A DNA stretch of 64,000 nt from positions 750,170-814,169 of the forward strand of contig NZ_KI535366.1 of NCBI RefSeq assembly GCF_000160035.2, written 5' to 3'. How positions within the stretch are numbered: the first letter of the stretch is position 1; each line of letters begins with the position of its first letter. The DNA comes from Catonella morbi ATCC 51271 (GTDB lineage Bacteria; Bacillota; Clostridia; Lachnospirales; Lachnospiraceae). Positions 51,341 to 60,152 of this stretch are shown here, piece after piece. A program made the position numbers and the translations under genes. The notes under the pieces were generated by a model that had not been told where the DNA came from, searched no databases, and saw only the letters and a program-made list of their open reading frames with translations.

Positions 51341-51377
51341 TTGCCCATAAATGATTATTTGTTCAAACTTGTAAGTT

Positions 51378-52514
51378 TTACTTACTTGCCTCTTTACCGT
51401 TTTCCATAAGGAAGGTACCTACCTTATCATTCAAAATTATATCCATAAGGCTTTCTTTTCCTACCTGTTTTTCATAAGTAGCTAAGTCCATTGAATCTTT
51501 GGCATTACTGTTCTCATAGTAAGTATTGAGCGCCGCCTTATACTCATCATCAGAAATCTCAAGCTTCTCTGCCTCAGCTATTGCCCTTACCACAACCAGT
51601 ATCCTGGCACTTAATTCAGCCTGTTTCTTCACTTCAGCCTCAAACTCTTCCTCTGTAAGTTTAAACTGATTGGTTACAAGATCCTTAAGCTCCATTCCGT
51701 ACTGAGTTGCTACATTATTCCAGTATCCCATAATCTGAGCATAATACTTTTCCTCTGCCGCCTTAGGAACTGATTTTATGGCACTTTCGGTAACTACTTT
51801 TTCCAAAAGCTCTCTGGTTGTATTTGCCTTAGCTTCATTCTTTTTGCTTTCTTCAAGCTTCGCTTTAATATCAGCCTTATATTCTGCCGCTGTCTTGAAA
51901 TCGGTATTTGCCTTAACAAGCTCATCTGTAAGCTCTTTAGGAGCCTCTCCTGCTATGTAGTTGATTTTAACCGTAAATACAACCTTTGCTCCCTTTAATT
52001 CTTCGCTTTTATAATCATCAGGAAATTTGAGATTCAAATCAACAGTTTCACCCGGTTTCTTTCCAATAAGACCATCTTCAAAGCCCGGAATAAATGAGTT
52101 TGAGCCTATTGTAAGATCAAATCCCTTTGCTGTACCGCCATCAAAGGCCACTCCATCTTTCTTTCCTTCAAAGTCAATATTGACAGTGTCGCCTTTTTTT
52201 ACTGCCCTGTCAGTTATTTTTTCAGGATAATTGCTAAGGAAGGATTTAACCCTATCCTCTATCTCAGCATCTGTAGCTTCTGTATCCACCTTGCTATACT
52301 CCAGCCCTTTGTATTCAGCAAGCTTTTCTATATAATCTGAAGGCTTAAATTCTATAGCTGCTCCTGTAGCAGCACTTGTAGTCTTACTGCTTACCGCAGA
52401 ACCTGATGCAGAAGTCACACTGCTGCTCTTATTATTTCCCGCATTTCCTCCGCAGGCTGTCAAAGCAACAACTACCGCACTTATTGCTGTCATTAAATAA
52501 ACTCTTTTTTTCAT
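51378..52514 (-). CDS. FKBP-type prolyl isomerase lipoprotein, trigger-factor-like
   Basis: Surface folding factor. The lipoprotein signal ends in VALTACGG, then a Ser/Thr linker. An FKBP domain (~residues 95-190: KKGDTVNIDFEGKKDGVAFDGG, PGFEDGLIGKKPGETV) comes next, then a long helical region like the C-terminal chaperone arm of trigger factor (LLEKVVTESAIKSVPKAAEE). In effect it is trigger factor without its ribosome-binding domain, exported and lipid-anchored. 378 residues. Probably helps secreted proteins fold. Confidence 0.9.
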   Translation of the reverse strand: MKKRVYLMTAISAVVVALTACGGNAGNNKSSSVTSASGSAVSSKTTSAATGAAIEFKPSDYIEKLAEYKGLEYSKVDTEATDAEIEDRVKSFLSNYPEKITDRAVKKGDTVNIDFEGKKDGVAFDGGTAKGFDLTIGSNSFIPGFEDGLIGKKPGETVDLNLKFPDDYKSEELKGAKVVFTVKINYIAGEAPKELTDELVKANTDFKTAAEYKADIKAKLEESKKNEAKANTTRELLEKVVTESAIKSVPKAAEEKYYAQIMGYWNNVATQYGMELKDLVTNQFKLTEEEFEAEVKKQAELSARILVVVRAIAEAEKLEISDDEYKAALNTYYENSNAKDSMDLATYEKQVGKESLMDIILNDKVGTFLMENGKEASK

Positions 52515-52778
52515 TATGTCTCTTCCCTTTCTTCATCCAAAGTGATAGGTTTATAATCCGACCAAACCCAAACTATAACGCATTTTGCAATTCTATCATG
52601 TTTTCACATAAAATTAAAGCTTAGTTTTGTGAATACTTTGTGTTTTAAGAAGTTTATTATTATTAATTTTTTCTTAAATTTCACGGATAAGTTTAAGAAT
52701 TAATGAATTTTATCCTTTTTCATTGTTATAAAGTTTTTTTAATGCTATAATCCTTTTCAATGTAAAAGGTAAGGAGAA

Positions 52779-53447
52779 ATGTATTTTATGTTCCTAAAAA
52801 TAAAAAAGATTCTTAACGAAAATAAGCATTATTATTTATTCATATACAGTTTCGTCTATTTGATTTTTTTCAAACTGGTCGAAGTAAGGACAGTGGGTAA
52901 TTACCACAATATGCATCATTTTTTGGATGATAAGATACCGTTTAATGAGTTTTTTGCCATACCGTATTTCCTATGGTTTTTTTACATAGGCTATGTGCTT
53001 GTAAAACTCAGTATTAAATCAAAACCTGATTTTGTAAAAGCCTTTATTTATATCTTCGGCGGTATGACTATAGGGCTTGTTATATTTTTAATTTATCCTA
53101 CCTCACAGGGCTTAAGACCTGAAATTATGCCAAGGGATAATGTTCTTACAGGACTTGTACACTTTTTGCACAGGATAGACACACCTACCAATGTCTGCCC
53201 AAGCCTTCATGTGTATGACTCTGTCGGAGCCTGCATAGCCGTTATACTTACAAAGGATTGCTTTAACCGCGCAGAGAAATATGCAGCTGTTCTCCTTACT
53301 GTTTCAATAAGCCTCTCTACCCTGTTCTTAAAACAGCATTCTGTAATTGATGTATTTTGGGGCTTGGTTATGAGTGCGGTTATGTATTTTATTGTCTACC
53401 TGCCTGATTATGGTAAGTACTTTAATAAATCTGAACTATCTGTGTAA
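52779..53447 (+). CDS. PAP2-family membrane phosphatase
   Basis: A 222-residue protein with about six membrane segments. The PAP2 motifs are present: NVCPSLHVYDSV (motif 2, His) and LFLKQHSVIDVFWG (motif 3, His and Asp). Motif 1 is weak. Such proteins dephosphorylate phosphatidate, undecaprenyl-pyrophosphate or inositol lipids; I cannot choose. Start uncertain: ATG 52779 lies two bases after GGAG, ATG 52788 eleven bases after it. Confidence 0.85.
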   Translation: MYFMFLKIKKILNENKHYYLFIYSFVYLIFFKLVEVRTVGNYHNMHHFLDDKIPFNEFFAIPYFLWFFYIGYVLVKLSIKSKPDFVKAFIYIFGGMTIGLVIFLIYPTSQGLRPEIMPRDNVLTGLVHFLHRIDTPTNVCPSLHVYDSVGACIAVILTKDCFNRAEKYAAVLLTVSISLSTLFLKQHSVIDVFWGLVMSAVMYFIVYLPDYGKYFNKSELSV

Positions 53448-53454
53448 AACAACT

Positions 53455-53510
53455 AAAAATGGACGGTGCACTAAAAGTTAAAAAATGTTAGTGCACAGTC
53501 CATTTTAAAA
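53455..53510. terminator. Bidirectional terminator
   Basis: AATGGAC-GTGCACTAA and TTAGTGCAC-GTCCATT form a ~16-bp stem with one mismatch, flanked by A and T runs. Lies between the convergent PAP2 and copA genes. Confidence 0.88.
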
Positions 53511-53533
53511 TATTGTTCTATTCTGCTTTTAGC

Positions 53534-53740
53534 TTAATGTATGGCTGTTACGGTATACCCTGCCTTTTCAACAGCCTCTTTAAGCAGACTGTCATCCACT
53601 TCTTTGGCAAGACTTACCTTTGCATTCTTATTTTCAAGGCTTACCTCAGCCTTAACCCCGTCTATTCCGTTAAGGGCATCTGTTACATGCTTTACGCAGT
53701 GCATACACATCATTCCTTCAATATCAATAATCTTTTCCAT
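53534..53740 (-). CDS. Possible separate CopZ-like copper chaperone by internal start in copA
   Basis: In frame inside copA, ATG 53740 (Met790) is preceded by a perfect AGGAGG (53746-53751) at five bases, as good a ribosome-binding site as any in the window. Initiation there would yield a 68-residue CopZ-sized protein (MEKIIDIEGMMCMHCV) with the CMHC metal site. This is inference: the same bases also encode Gln-Glu-Val in the fusion. Compare the E. coli copA case, where frameshifting yields a free chaperone. Confidence 0.4.
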   Translation of the reverse strand: MEKIIDIEGMMCMHCVKHVTDALNGIDGVKAEVSLENKNAKVSLAKEVDDSLLKEAVEKAGYTVTAIH

Positions 53741-56107
53741 AACAACCTCCTGTTTTGTAATTTCTTCATCTGCCCCTGCATTTACAGCTACAATTTCTAC
53801 CTCTTTGCTATCAGGCACTATCGCTTTTCCGGTTTTAACTTTAGGTTTGAAAAGCCTCAATCTAAGTGAATTGCTAAGCACAAATACCGATGAAAAACTC
53901 ATTGCAAGCGCACCTATCATAGGATTAAGTCTCAGCCCGAAGGCGGCAAAGAATACTCCTGCTGCCACCGGTATACAAAGTGCATTGTAGAATAATGCCC
54001 AGAACAGATTCTCTTTAATCTTTTTAACTACTTCACCGCTTAATTCAATAGCATAGGACACATCCCTTAAATCGCTGTGCATAAGGATAATGTCCGCTGT
54101 ATCCACTGCTATATCAGCTCCTGTGCCTATGGCTACGCCTATATCCGCCCTTGCAAGTGCAGGGGCATCATTTATGCCGTCGCCTACCATCATAACCTTT
54201 TTGCCATCTTCCTGCAAGAGCCTTATCTGTTCTTCTTTATCGGCAGGCTTCACTCCAGCTACTACTCTGTTTACACCGGTTTCTTTTCCTATGGCAAGGG
54301 CTGTCCGCTCATTATCGCCTGTAAGCATAACTACATCTATACCGAGTAAATTAAGCTCGCTTACCGCCTGTCTGCTTCCTTCTTTTATAACATCGGCTAC
54401 AGCTATTATTCCGAGCAGTTCTTTTTTTGCCTCCCCCTTTGCAAAGTAAAGTACTGTCTTTCCTAAGTCATGAAGCTTCTTTGCGGTATCTGAATAAAGA
54501 TTTTCATTTATGCCCAGTTCCTTCATGTAGGCTTCATTACCTGCAAATACAACATCTTCTCTCACTCTGCCGGCAATTCCTCTGCCTTCAATCATTTCAA
54601 GGCTTTCTGCACGTTTTATATCAATATCTTTCTCCCTGGCATACTCTATAATGGCATTTGCAAGAGGGTGTGAGCTTGCACTCTCAAGTGCAGCAGCCAG
54701 AGAAATAAACTCCTCCTCGTTTGCAGTATTGGTATATATATCCGTAACCTTCGGCTTTCCCTCGGTAATTGTTCCTGTCTTATCTAAGACAACCGTATCT
54801 ATCCTATGTGCCACCTCAAGGCTTTCAGCAGTTCTTATAAGTATGCCCTTCTCCGCTCCCTTACCCGTACCTGCCATTATTGCCGCAGGAGTAGCAAGTC
54901 CCAGAGCACAAGGACAGGATATAACAAGGACAGCCACAGCCATATTAAGTGCAAAAGAAAAGTCAGCCTTTACTATAAGCCAGCTTATAAAGGTAACCAA
55001 TGCAATTCCAAGCACCACAGGTACAAATACTCCGCTTATCTTATCCGCAAGTCTTGAAATAGGGGCTTTAGAGCCTGCCGCCTCCTCAACAAGCGAAATT
55101 ATCTTATAAAGCGCTGTGTCCTCGCCTACATTAGTTGCCCTAAAGGTAAAATAACCTGAACGGCTTATGGTTCCGCCAATTACCTTATCCTCTGCCACCT
55201 TTTCCACAGGTATGCTCTCACCTGTAACCATAGCTTCATCCACAGCACCGTTGCCGCTTACTATAACTCCGTCTACCGGCACTGTTTCTCCTGCCTTTAC
55301 AACTACTGTATCCCCTGTTTCCACCTCTGACACCGGAACCTGTATTTCTTCACCGTCTTTTATAACTGTGGCTGTATCCGGAATCAGATTTACAAGCTTG
55401 CTTATAGCCTCTGTAGTCTTTTTCTTGCTTCTTGCTTCAAGATATTTGCCAAGGGTTATAAGAGTAAGTATGGTACCCGCAGAATCAAAGTAAAGGTTCA
55501 TACCAAACGGCATTGAAGCCTTTATATCACCTATGGATATAAAGTAAGCTATTGAGTAAAGAGAATACAAACTATAGGAAAATGAAGCTCCCGAGCCGAT
55601 TGCAATCAGGGTATCCATATTAGGACTTCTCTTAATAAGATGCTTTATACCGCTTATGAAAAATTTTCTTCCTGTAAAAATAATGGGAATAACCAAAAGC
55701 AACTGGGTAAGTGCAAGTAAAAGTTTCCCACCATCTCCCATAAAAGCACTCGGAAACGGAGCATGGAACATCCCTCCCATTCCGAAATACATCAGAGGAA
55801 TTAAAAATATAAAAGAAATTACCGCTCTTTTTCTAAGTTCTTCTGAAAAATCTTCTACTACATTAGTAGAATTAACTTTACCAGCATTTTTTTCTTTCCT
55901 AAGTATATTTGCCCCATAGCCTGCATCTGTCACAGCTTTAATTATCATTTCATCCGTAACACCGTCAGACAGTTCCACCGTCATCTTATTTTGCATAAGA
56001 TTGACATTTACATTCTCTGTACCCTCAAGCTTTTCTACAGCCCGGGTTACAGCCGCCTGGCAGGCTGCACAGGACATACCTGTTATATTATAGGTTTCTT
56101 TTTTCAA
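53534..56107 (-). CDS. copA: Copper-exporting P1B-type ATPase with N- and C-terminal HMA domains
   Basis: Pumps Cu+ out of the cell. Order in 857 residues: HMA domain with GMSCAAC (residues ~1-70); eight membrane segments; actuator TGES (MVTGESIPVEK); CPC at 398-400 (ISCPCALG); Asp442 phosphorylation site (LDKTGT); GDGINDAPAL; then a linker and a second HMA domain with GMMCMHC (790-857). A CopZ-like domain fused at the C-terminus is unusual; most CopA proteins carry metal-binding domains only at the N-terminus. An AGGAGG and ATG inside the gene could also make that domain separately. No CsoR or CopY gene is adjacent. Confidence 0.95.
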   Translation of the reverse strand: MKKETYNITGMSCAACQAAVTRAVEKLEGTENVNVNLMQNKMTVELSDGVTDEMIIKAVTDAGYGANILRKEKNAGKVNSTNVVEDFSEELRKRAVISFIFLIPLMYFGMGGMFHAPFPSAFMGDGGKLLLALTQLLLVIPIIFTGRKFFISGIKHLIKRSPNMDTLIAIGSGASFSYSLYSLYSIAYFISIGDIKASMPFGMNLYFDSAGTILTLITLGKYLEARSKKKTTEAISKLVNLIPDTATVIKDGEEIQVPVSEVETGDTVVVKAGETVPVDGVIVSGNGAVDEAMVTGESIPVEKVAEDKVIGGTISRSGYFTFRATNVGEDTALYKIISLVEEAAGSKAPISRLADKISGVFVPVVLGIALVTFISWLIVKADFSFALNMAVAVLVISCPCALGLATPAAIMAGTGKGAEKGILIRTAESLEVAHRIDTVVLDKTGTITEGKPKVTDIYTNTANEEEFISLAAALESASSHPLANAIIEYAREKDIDIKRAESLEMIEGRGIAGRVREDVVFAGNEAYMKELGINENLYSDTAKKLHDLGKTVLYFAKGEAKKELLGIIAVADVIKEGSRQAVSELNLLGIDVVMLTGDNERTALAIGKETGVNRVVAGVKPADKEEQIRLLQEDGKKVMMVGDGINDAPALARADIGVAIGTGADIAVDTADIILMHSDLRDVSYAIELSGEVVKKIKENLFWALFYNALCIPVAAGVFFAAFGLRLNPMIGALAMSFSSVFVLSNSLRLRLFKPKVKTGKAIVPDSKEVEIVAVNAGADEEITKQEVVMEKIIDIEGMMCMHCVKHVTDALNGIDGVKAEVSLENKNAKVSLAKEVDDSLLKEAVEKAGYTVTAIH

Positions 56108-56279
56108 TCTCCACCTGCTTTCTATATTGGTAGCATATCATCTTCCCAAAGACAAATATATATGCTTACAAAATTTCATTGCACGCAATTTATTTATATA
56201 AAGTTTAACCCTCCTTAACCCAAAAGTCAAGGAGAGAAATATTCTACAAATTAACCCAAACCAGAGTTTAATTTTAATT

Positions 56280-57596
56280 TTATTTTGCACCCGGCTTGCC
56301 AAGAAGTCTGAACATGTTTGCCTTATAGAACTCTACACCCGGCTGGTCAAAAGGATTGATACCAAGCATATAGCCGCTTACACCTACAGCAAACTCAAAG
56401 AAGTAGAAAAGCTCGCCAAGGTGGAACTCGGTCTGTTCAGGTATTTCAATAAGGAGATTTGGCACATTTCCTTCTACATGAGCTGCGATAGTTCCTTCCA
56501 TAGCACATTTATTTACATAGTCCATGGTCTTGCCTGAAAGATAGTTAAGGCAGTCTATATCATTTGCAGCATCCTTAAGTGTGAAATCTCTTCTAGGTTT
56601 TTCCACCTTAAGTACAGTTTCAAACATAAGTCTTGAGCCGTCCTGAATGAACTGTCCCATAGAGTGAAGATCTGTAGTAAGGTCAACCGATGCAGGGAAG
56701 ATACCCTTCTGGTCTTTACCCTCGCTTTCTCCGTAAAGCTGCTTCCACCACTCTGAGATAAAGTGGAGGCTTGGCTCATAGTTAGCAAGAATTTCAACAC
56801 TCTTTCCTTTTCTGTAAAGAATGTTTCTGACTGCCGCATAAAGAAGTGCAGGATTCTCAGCATAGTCTTTGTTTAAGCAGGTTTCTCTAAAATGTGCAGC
56901 ACCCTCCATAAGCTTATCTATATCGGCACCACTTACTGCTATAGGAAGAAGTCCTACCGCTGTAAGCACTGAGAAACGTCCGCCTACATCATCAGGAATT
57001 ACAAAGCACTCATATCCTTCTTCATCAGAAAGAGTCTTAAGTGCTCCGCGAGCCTTATCTGTAGTTGAGTATATTCTCTTAGCCGCACCTTCTTTACCGT
57101 ACTTCTTCTCGGTAAGCTCTCTGAATACTCTGAATGCAACTGCAGCTTCAGTAGTTGTACCTGATTTTGAAATTACATTTACAGAGAAGTCTTTGTCACC
57201 GATAAGGTCAATAAGCTCTTCGATATAAGCACCGCTCATACTGTTGCCCACATAGTAAATCTGTGGAGCCTTACGCTGTTCTTTAGATAAGTCATTGTAA
57301 AAACTATGTTTTACAAAGTCAATTGCAGCCCTTGCTCCAAGGTAAGAGCCGCCGATTCCTATTACAAAGAGAATATCGGAATCATTCCTAATCTTTTCTG
57401 CTGCCTTCTTTATCTTCTCAAATTCTTCTTTGTCATAATTTACAGGAAGGTCTATCCAGCCAAGGAAGTCCTTTCCGTCACCGCTTTTTTCTGTAAGACG
57501 TTTAGCTGCATCTAAAACAGCAGGCTTAATACTCTCTATTTCGTGTTTACCTATGAATTTCTCTGCATTTTTATAACAAAATCCTATTGTATTCAC
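56280..57596 (-). CDS. pgi: Glucose-6-phosphate isomerase
   Basis: Interconverts glucose-6-phosphate and fructose-6-phosphate. The 438 residues match the compact bacterial form: [47 protein letters not shown] (signature), and [18 protein letters not shown] with the catalytic Glu. GTG start at 57596 with GGAG upstream. It receives glucose-6-phosphate from sugar routes such as the GH65/PgmB pathway in this window. Confidence 0.97.
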   Translation of the reverse strand: MNTIGFCYKNAEKFIGKHEIESIKPAVLDAAKRLTEKSGDGKDFLGWIDLPVNYDKEEFEKIKKAAEKIRNDSDILFVIGIGGSYLGARAAIDFVKHSFYNDLSKEQRKAPQIYYVGNSMSGAYIEELIDLIGDKDFSVNVISKSGTTTEAAVAFRVFRELTEKKYGKEGAAKRIYSTTDKARGALKTLSDEEGYECFVIPDDVGGRFSVLTAVGLLPIAVSGADIDKLMEGAAHFRETCLNKDYAENPALLYAAVRNILYRKGKSVEILANYEPSLHFISEWWKQLYGESEGKDQKGIFPASVDLTTDLHSMGQFIQDGSRLMFETVLKVEKPRRDFTLKDAANDIDCLNYLSGKTMDYVNKCAMEGTIAAHVEGNVPNLLIEIPEQTEFHLGELFYFFEFAVGVSGYMLGINPFDQPGVEFYKANMFRLLGKPGAK

Positions 57597-57635
57597 TGTA
57601 AATTCTCCTTATTTTTTATTTGCTTATAAATTCAA

Positions 57636-57875
57636 TCAGCCGTTATCATTCATCATAAATTCAATCAGTTTCTTTGTATCCTCAGGCTCATAAGCCACTA
57701 TTTCCATTTCAGGGATTGTACCTGATGAAAAAATATTAGCAAGGGAAACATACTGTGAAAGCTTTGACTTAAGGTTGAGACGGTCTCCCTCATTTGTAAC
57801 AAGTTCTACCTTGCCACTGCATTTATCCACTAACTGAAAGAACTTCTCGATATTGTTGATGTTTGTAATCTTCAT
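57636..57875 (-). CDS. Small conserved-looking protein of unknown function
   Basis: A 79-residue soluble acidic protein (MKITNINNIEKFFQLVDKC; DRLNLKSKLSQYVSLANIF). No signal, membrane segment or known motif. It has the size and helix/strand pattern of a small regulatory or phosphocarrier-like protein, but no active-site His can be named. It lies 39 bases upstream of pgi on the same strand, so co-expression with pgi is likely. Confidence 0.7.
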   Translation of the reverse strand: MKITNINNIEKFFQLVDKCSGKVELVTNEGDRLNLKSKLSQYVSLANIFSSGTIPEMEIVAYEPEDTKKLIEFMMNDNG

Positions 57876-57926
57876 ATATTCCCTCCTGAGAAATTATTTT
57901 ATGTTTAGATTATCATCCCTTATCAG

Positions 57927-58073
57927 TTATTTGTCAAGATGAGTTGTAAATTCTTCGTATCTCACATTTTTTATTTCTTCATTAATTTCCTCTAAAGTCA
58001 TATCTGAAATACCATACTTTTTGGCAACTTTACTTGCCTTTTTCATTGCAACAATTCCTTTATTTTCCTTAGG
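57927..58073 (-). pseudogene. Remnant of a small antitoxin-like gene
   Basis: An in-frame stretch whose product ends GISDMTLEEINEEIKNVRYE, a C-terminus I associate with small antitoxins encoded beside type II toxins. The frame is blocked upstream by TGA, no ribosome-binding site precedes the internal ATG (58046, 39 residues), and no toxin gene is adjacent. Probably a decayed fragment. Confidence 0.4.
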
Positions 58074-58119
58074 AACTCAATTATTCCTATTGAGTATAGT
58101 GTCATTTTGCATAATTTAA

Positions 58120-59715
58120 TCACATCTCCGCATTTCCAAATTCTGAGAGTTTCAGTCCCTCATTTCTCTCAAGCACAGTCTGTATGCTCCATGGATGGGT
58201 GAAAATAAGCAGAGGTCTGCCCTTCATATCTTTAATACGTTTGGTATCCATGGTGAGTGAAAGCTTATCCATATCCACATCCTTGTTTTCTATCCAACGG
58301 ATATATTCATAAGGCAGGGTTTCCAGTCTTATCTCCACATTGTATTCCTGTAAAAGCCTGAACTTAAGTACATCAAACTGGAGTTCACCTACCGCTCCGA
58401 CCAAAATTTCCTCAAAGCCCTGGCTGTACTCTTGGAATATCTGGATTGCACCTTCCTGTGCAATCTGTTCTATACCTTTTACAAACTGCTTACGCTTCAT
58501 TGTATCAGTCTGTCTTACTCTTGCAAAATGTTCAGGTGCAAAGGTAGGAATGCCTGCAAATCTGAAATTCTCACCTACAGAACAAACCGCATCTCCTATG
58601 GAGAAAATACCCGGGTCAAAGATACCTATTATATCTCCCGCATAGGCTTCTTCCACTATTTTTCTTTCCTGTGCCATCATCTGCTGTGGTTGAGACAATC
58701 TAATCTTCCTACCTGCCTGTACATGATTTACCTCCATACCGGCTTCAAACTTACCTGAACAGATACGCATAAAAGCTATTCTGTCACGATGCATCTTGTT
58801 CATATTTGCCTGAATCTTAAATACAAAGGCTGAGAATACATCCGAGCGCGGATCAAGCTCTCCCTTGTCTGTCACTCTTGAAGACGGAATATAGGTCATC
58901 TTAAGGAAATGCTCTAAAAATGTTTCCACACCGAAATTGGTAAGCGCCGAGCCAAAAAATACCGGGCTTAACTCTCCCTTGCTTACCTTTTCCTGATCAA
59001 ATTCAGGGCAGGCACCGTCTAAAAGCTCAAGCTCTTCCATCAGTTTGTTATAATTTTCATTCCCAAGTGAAGTCTTTGCTTCCTCGTCATTGATATTAAA
59101 ATAGCTTGTCTCTACTTCCTTTGCGCCTGCATTTGCGGCTTTGAACTCCATTACTGTCTCAGTATTTCTGTCATATACACCCTTAAAGTTTTTGCCACAG
59201 CCAATAGGCCAGTTAATCGGACAGGTCTTAATACCAAGTATGCTCTCTATCTGATCCATAAGCTCGAAGGTGTCCATAGCCTCTCTGTCAAGCTTGTTTA
59301 CAAAGGTAAATATAGGTATGCGGCGCATTACGCAGACCTTAAAAAGCTTGATAGTCTGTGCCTCTACACCCTTACTTGCATCTACCACCATTACCGCTGA
59401 ATCGGCTGCCATAAGGGTACGGTAAGTATCCTCTGAGAAGTCCTGATGTCCCGGAGTATCAAGTATGTTTATACAGCAGCCGCCATACTCAAACTGCATT
59501 ACGGAAGAAGTTACGGAAATACCTCTCTGCTTTTCTATCTCCATCCAGTCAGATACTGCGTGTCTGCTGGTTTTTCTTGCCTTTACCGAGCCTGCAAGGT
59601 TGATAGCTCCTCCATAAAGCAGAAGCTTCTCGGTAAGTGTGGTCTTTCCCGCATCCGGGTGGGAAATAATCGCAAATGTCCTGCGTTTTTCTATTTCTTT
59701 AGTTAAATCTGACAT
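58120..59715 (-). CDS. prfC: Peptide chain release factor 3
   Basis: A GTPase that recycles RF1/RF2 after termination. The 531 residues carry the translational GTPase motifs: P-loop SHPDAGKTTL, switch region KQRGISVTSSVMQFEY, DTPGHQDFSEDTYRT and FVNKLDREAMD. RF3-specific sections follow (FGSALTNFGVETFLEHFL, YSQGFEEILVGAVGELQFDVLKFRL). ATG 59715 with AAGGA upstream is preferred to the longer in-frame start. The ~150-base leader is structured. Confidence 0.96.
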   Translation of the reverse strand: MSDLTKEIEKRRTFAIISHPDAGKTTLTEKLLLYGGAINLAGSVKARKTSRHAVSDWMEIEKQRGISVTSSVMQFEYGGCCINILDTPGHQDFSEDTYRTLMAADSAVMVVDASKGVEAQTIKLFKVCVMRRIPIFTFVNKLDREAMDTFELMDQIESILGIKTCPINWPIGCGKNFKGVYDRNTETVMEFKAANAGAKEVETSYFNINDEEAKTSLGNENYNKLMEELELLDGACPEFDQEKVSKGELSPVFFGSALTNFGVETFLEHFLKMTYIPSSRVTDKGELDPRSDVFSAFVFKIQANMNKMHRDRIAFMRICSGKFEAGMEVNHVQAGRKIRLSQPQQMMAQERKIVEEAYAGDIIGIFDPGIFSIGDAVCSVGENFRFAGIPTFAPEHFARVRQTDTMKRKQFVKGIEQIAQEGAIQIFQEYSQGFEEILVGAVGELQFDVLKFRLLQEYNVEIRLETLPYEYIRWIENKDVDMDKLSLTMDTKRIKDMKGRPLLIFTHPWSIQTVLERNEGLKLSEFGNAEM

Positions 59716-60152
59716 ATATTTTCCTTTCAAAAATCTTTTATACCTTCATACAGAATTGCTCCGACCTGGTTTTTCGCAATCCTCCAAAATACCGGTAATC
59801 CACTGATTTTGCCTGTCAAAATATAGTAAGTCCTATTACAAGCAGGCTTGCATCCGACATTGAATTTTGACGCACGTATCATATTATAACAGTAACCAAA
59901 ATATTTTTCACTAAAAATTTTACAAAGTTTGAGCCCGTCATAAGACAGGCTCTTTGAATACTTATTAAACCATAATTATTCCCGCCATAGGTCACATACC
60001 TCTTATTACGCATAGTACAGCAGGATAAACTGTTTTCGTTCTGCGACTGTGAGGCAATATTAGTAAACATTTGCAAAATATCGTAATTGAGCTCCTGTAG
60101 CTTGATTACGATATTTAACAAGATGTTTCATAAATAATTTGGATTAAACTAC
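59716..60152 (-). other. 437-base gap: prfC leader and terminators of the Ig-repeat gene
   Basis: On the minus strand, a TATAAT-like box near 59880 is followed by a ~150-base prfC leader with possible stems (GCCTG/CAGGC; ATTGC/GCAAT). Two hairpins lie upstream: 60077-60117 (AAATATCGTAAT with ATTACGATATTT, 12 bp) and 59931-59953 (GAGCCTGTC with GACGGGCTC). The first suits termination of the gene ending at 60153. An 80-codon open frame over this region looks spurious. Confidence 0.5.

Noticed and set aside
53541-55919. Several long plus-strand frames opposite copA (up to ~150 codons)
   Set aside because: Codon-symmetry shadows of a long real gene; the minus-strand product is certain.
59879-60121. 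An 80-codon minus-strand frame upstream of prfC
   Set aside because: It covers two hairpins, lacks a ribosome-binding site and has an implausible composition.
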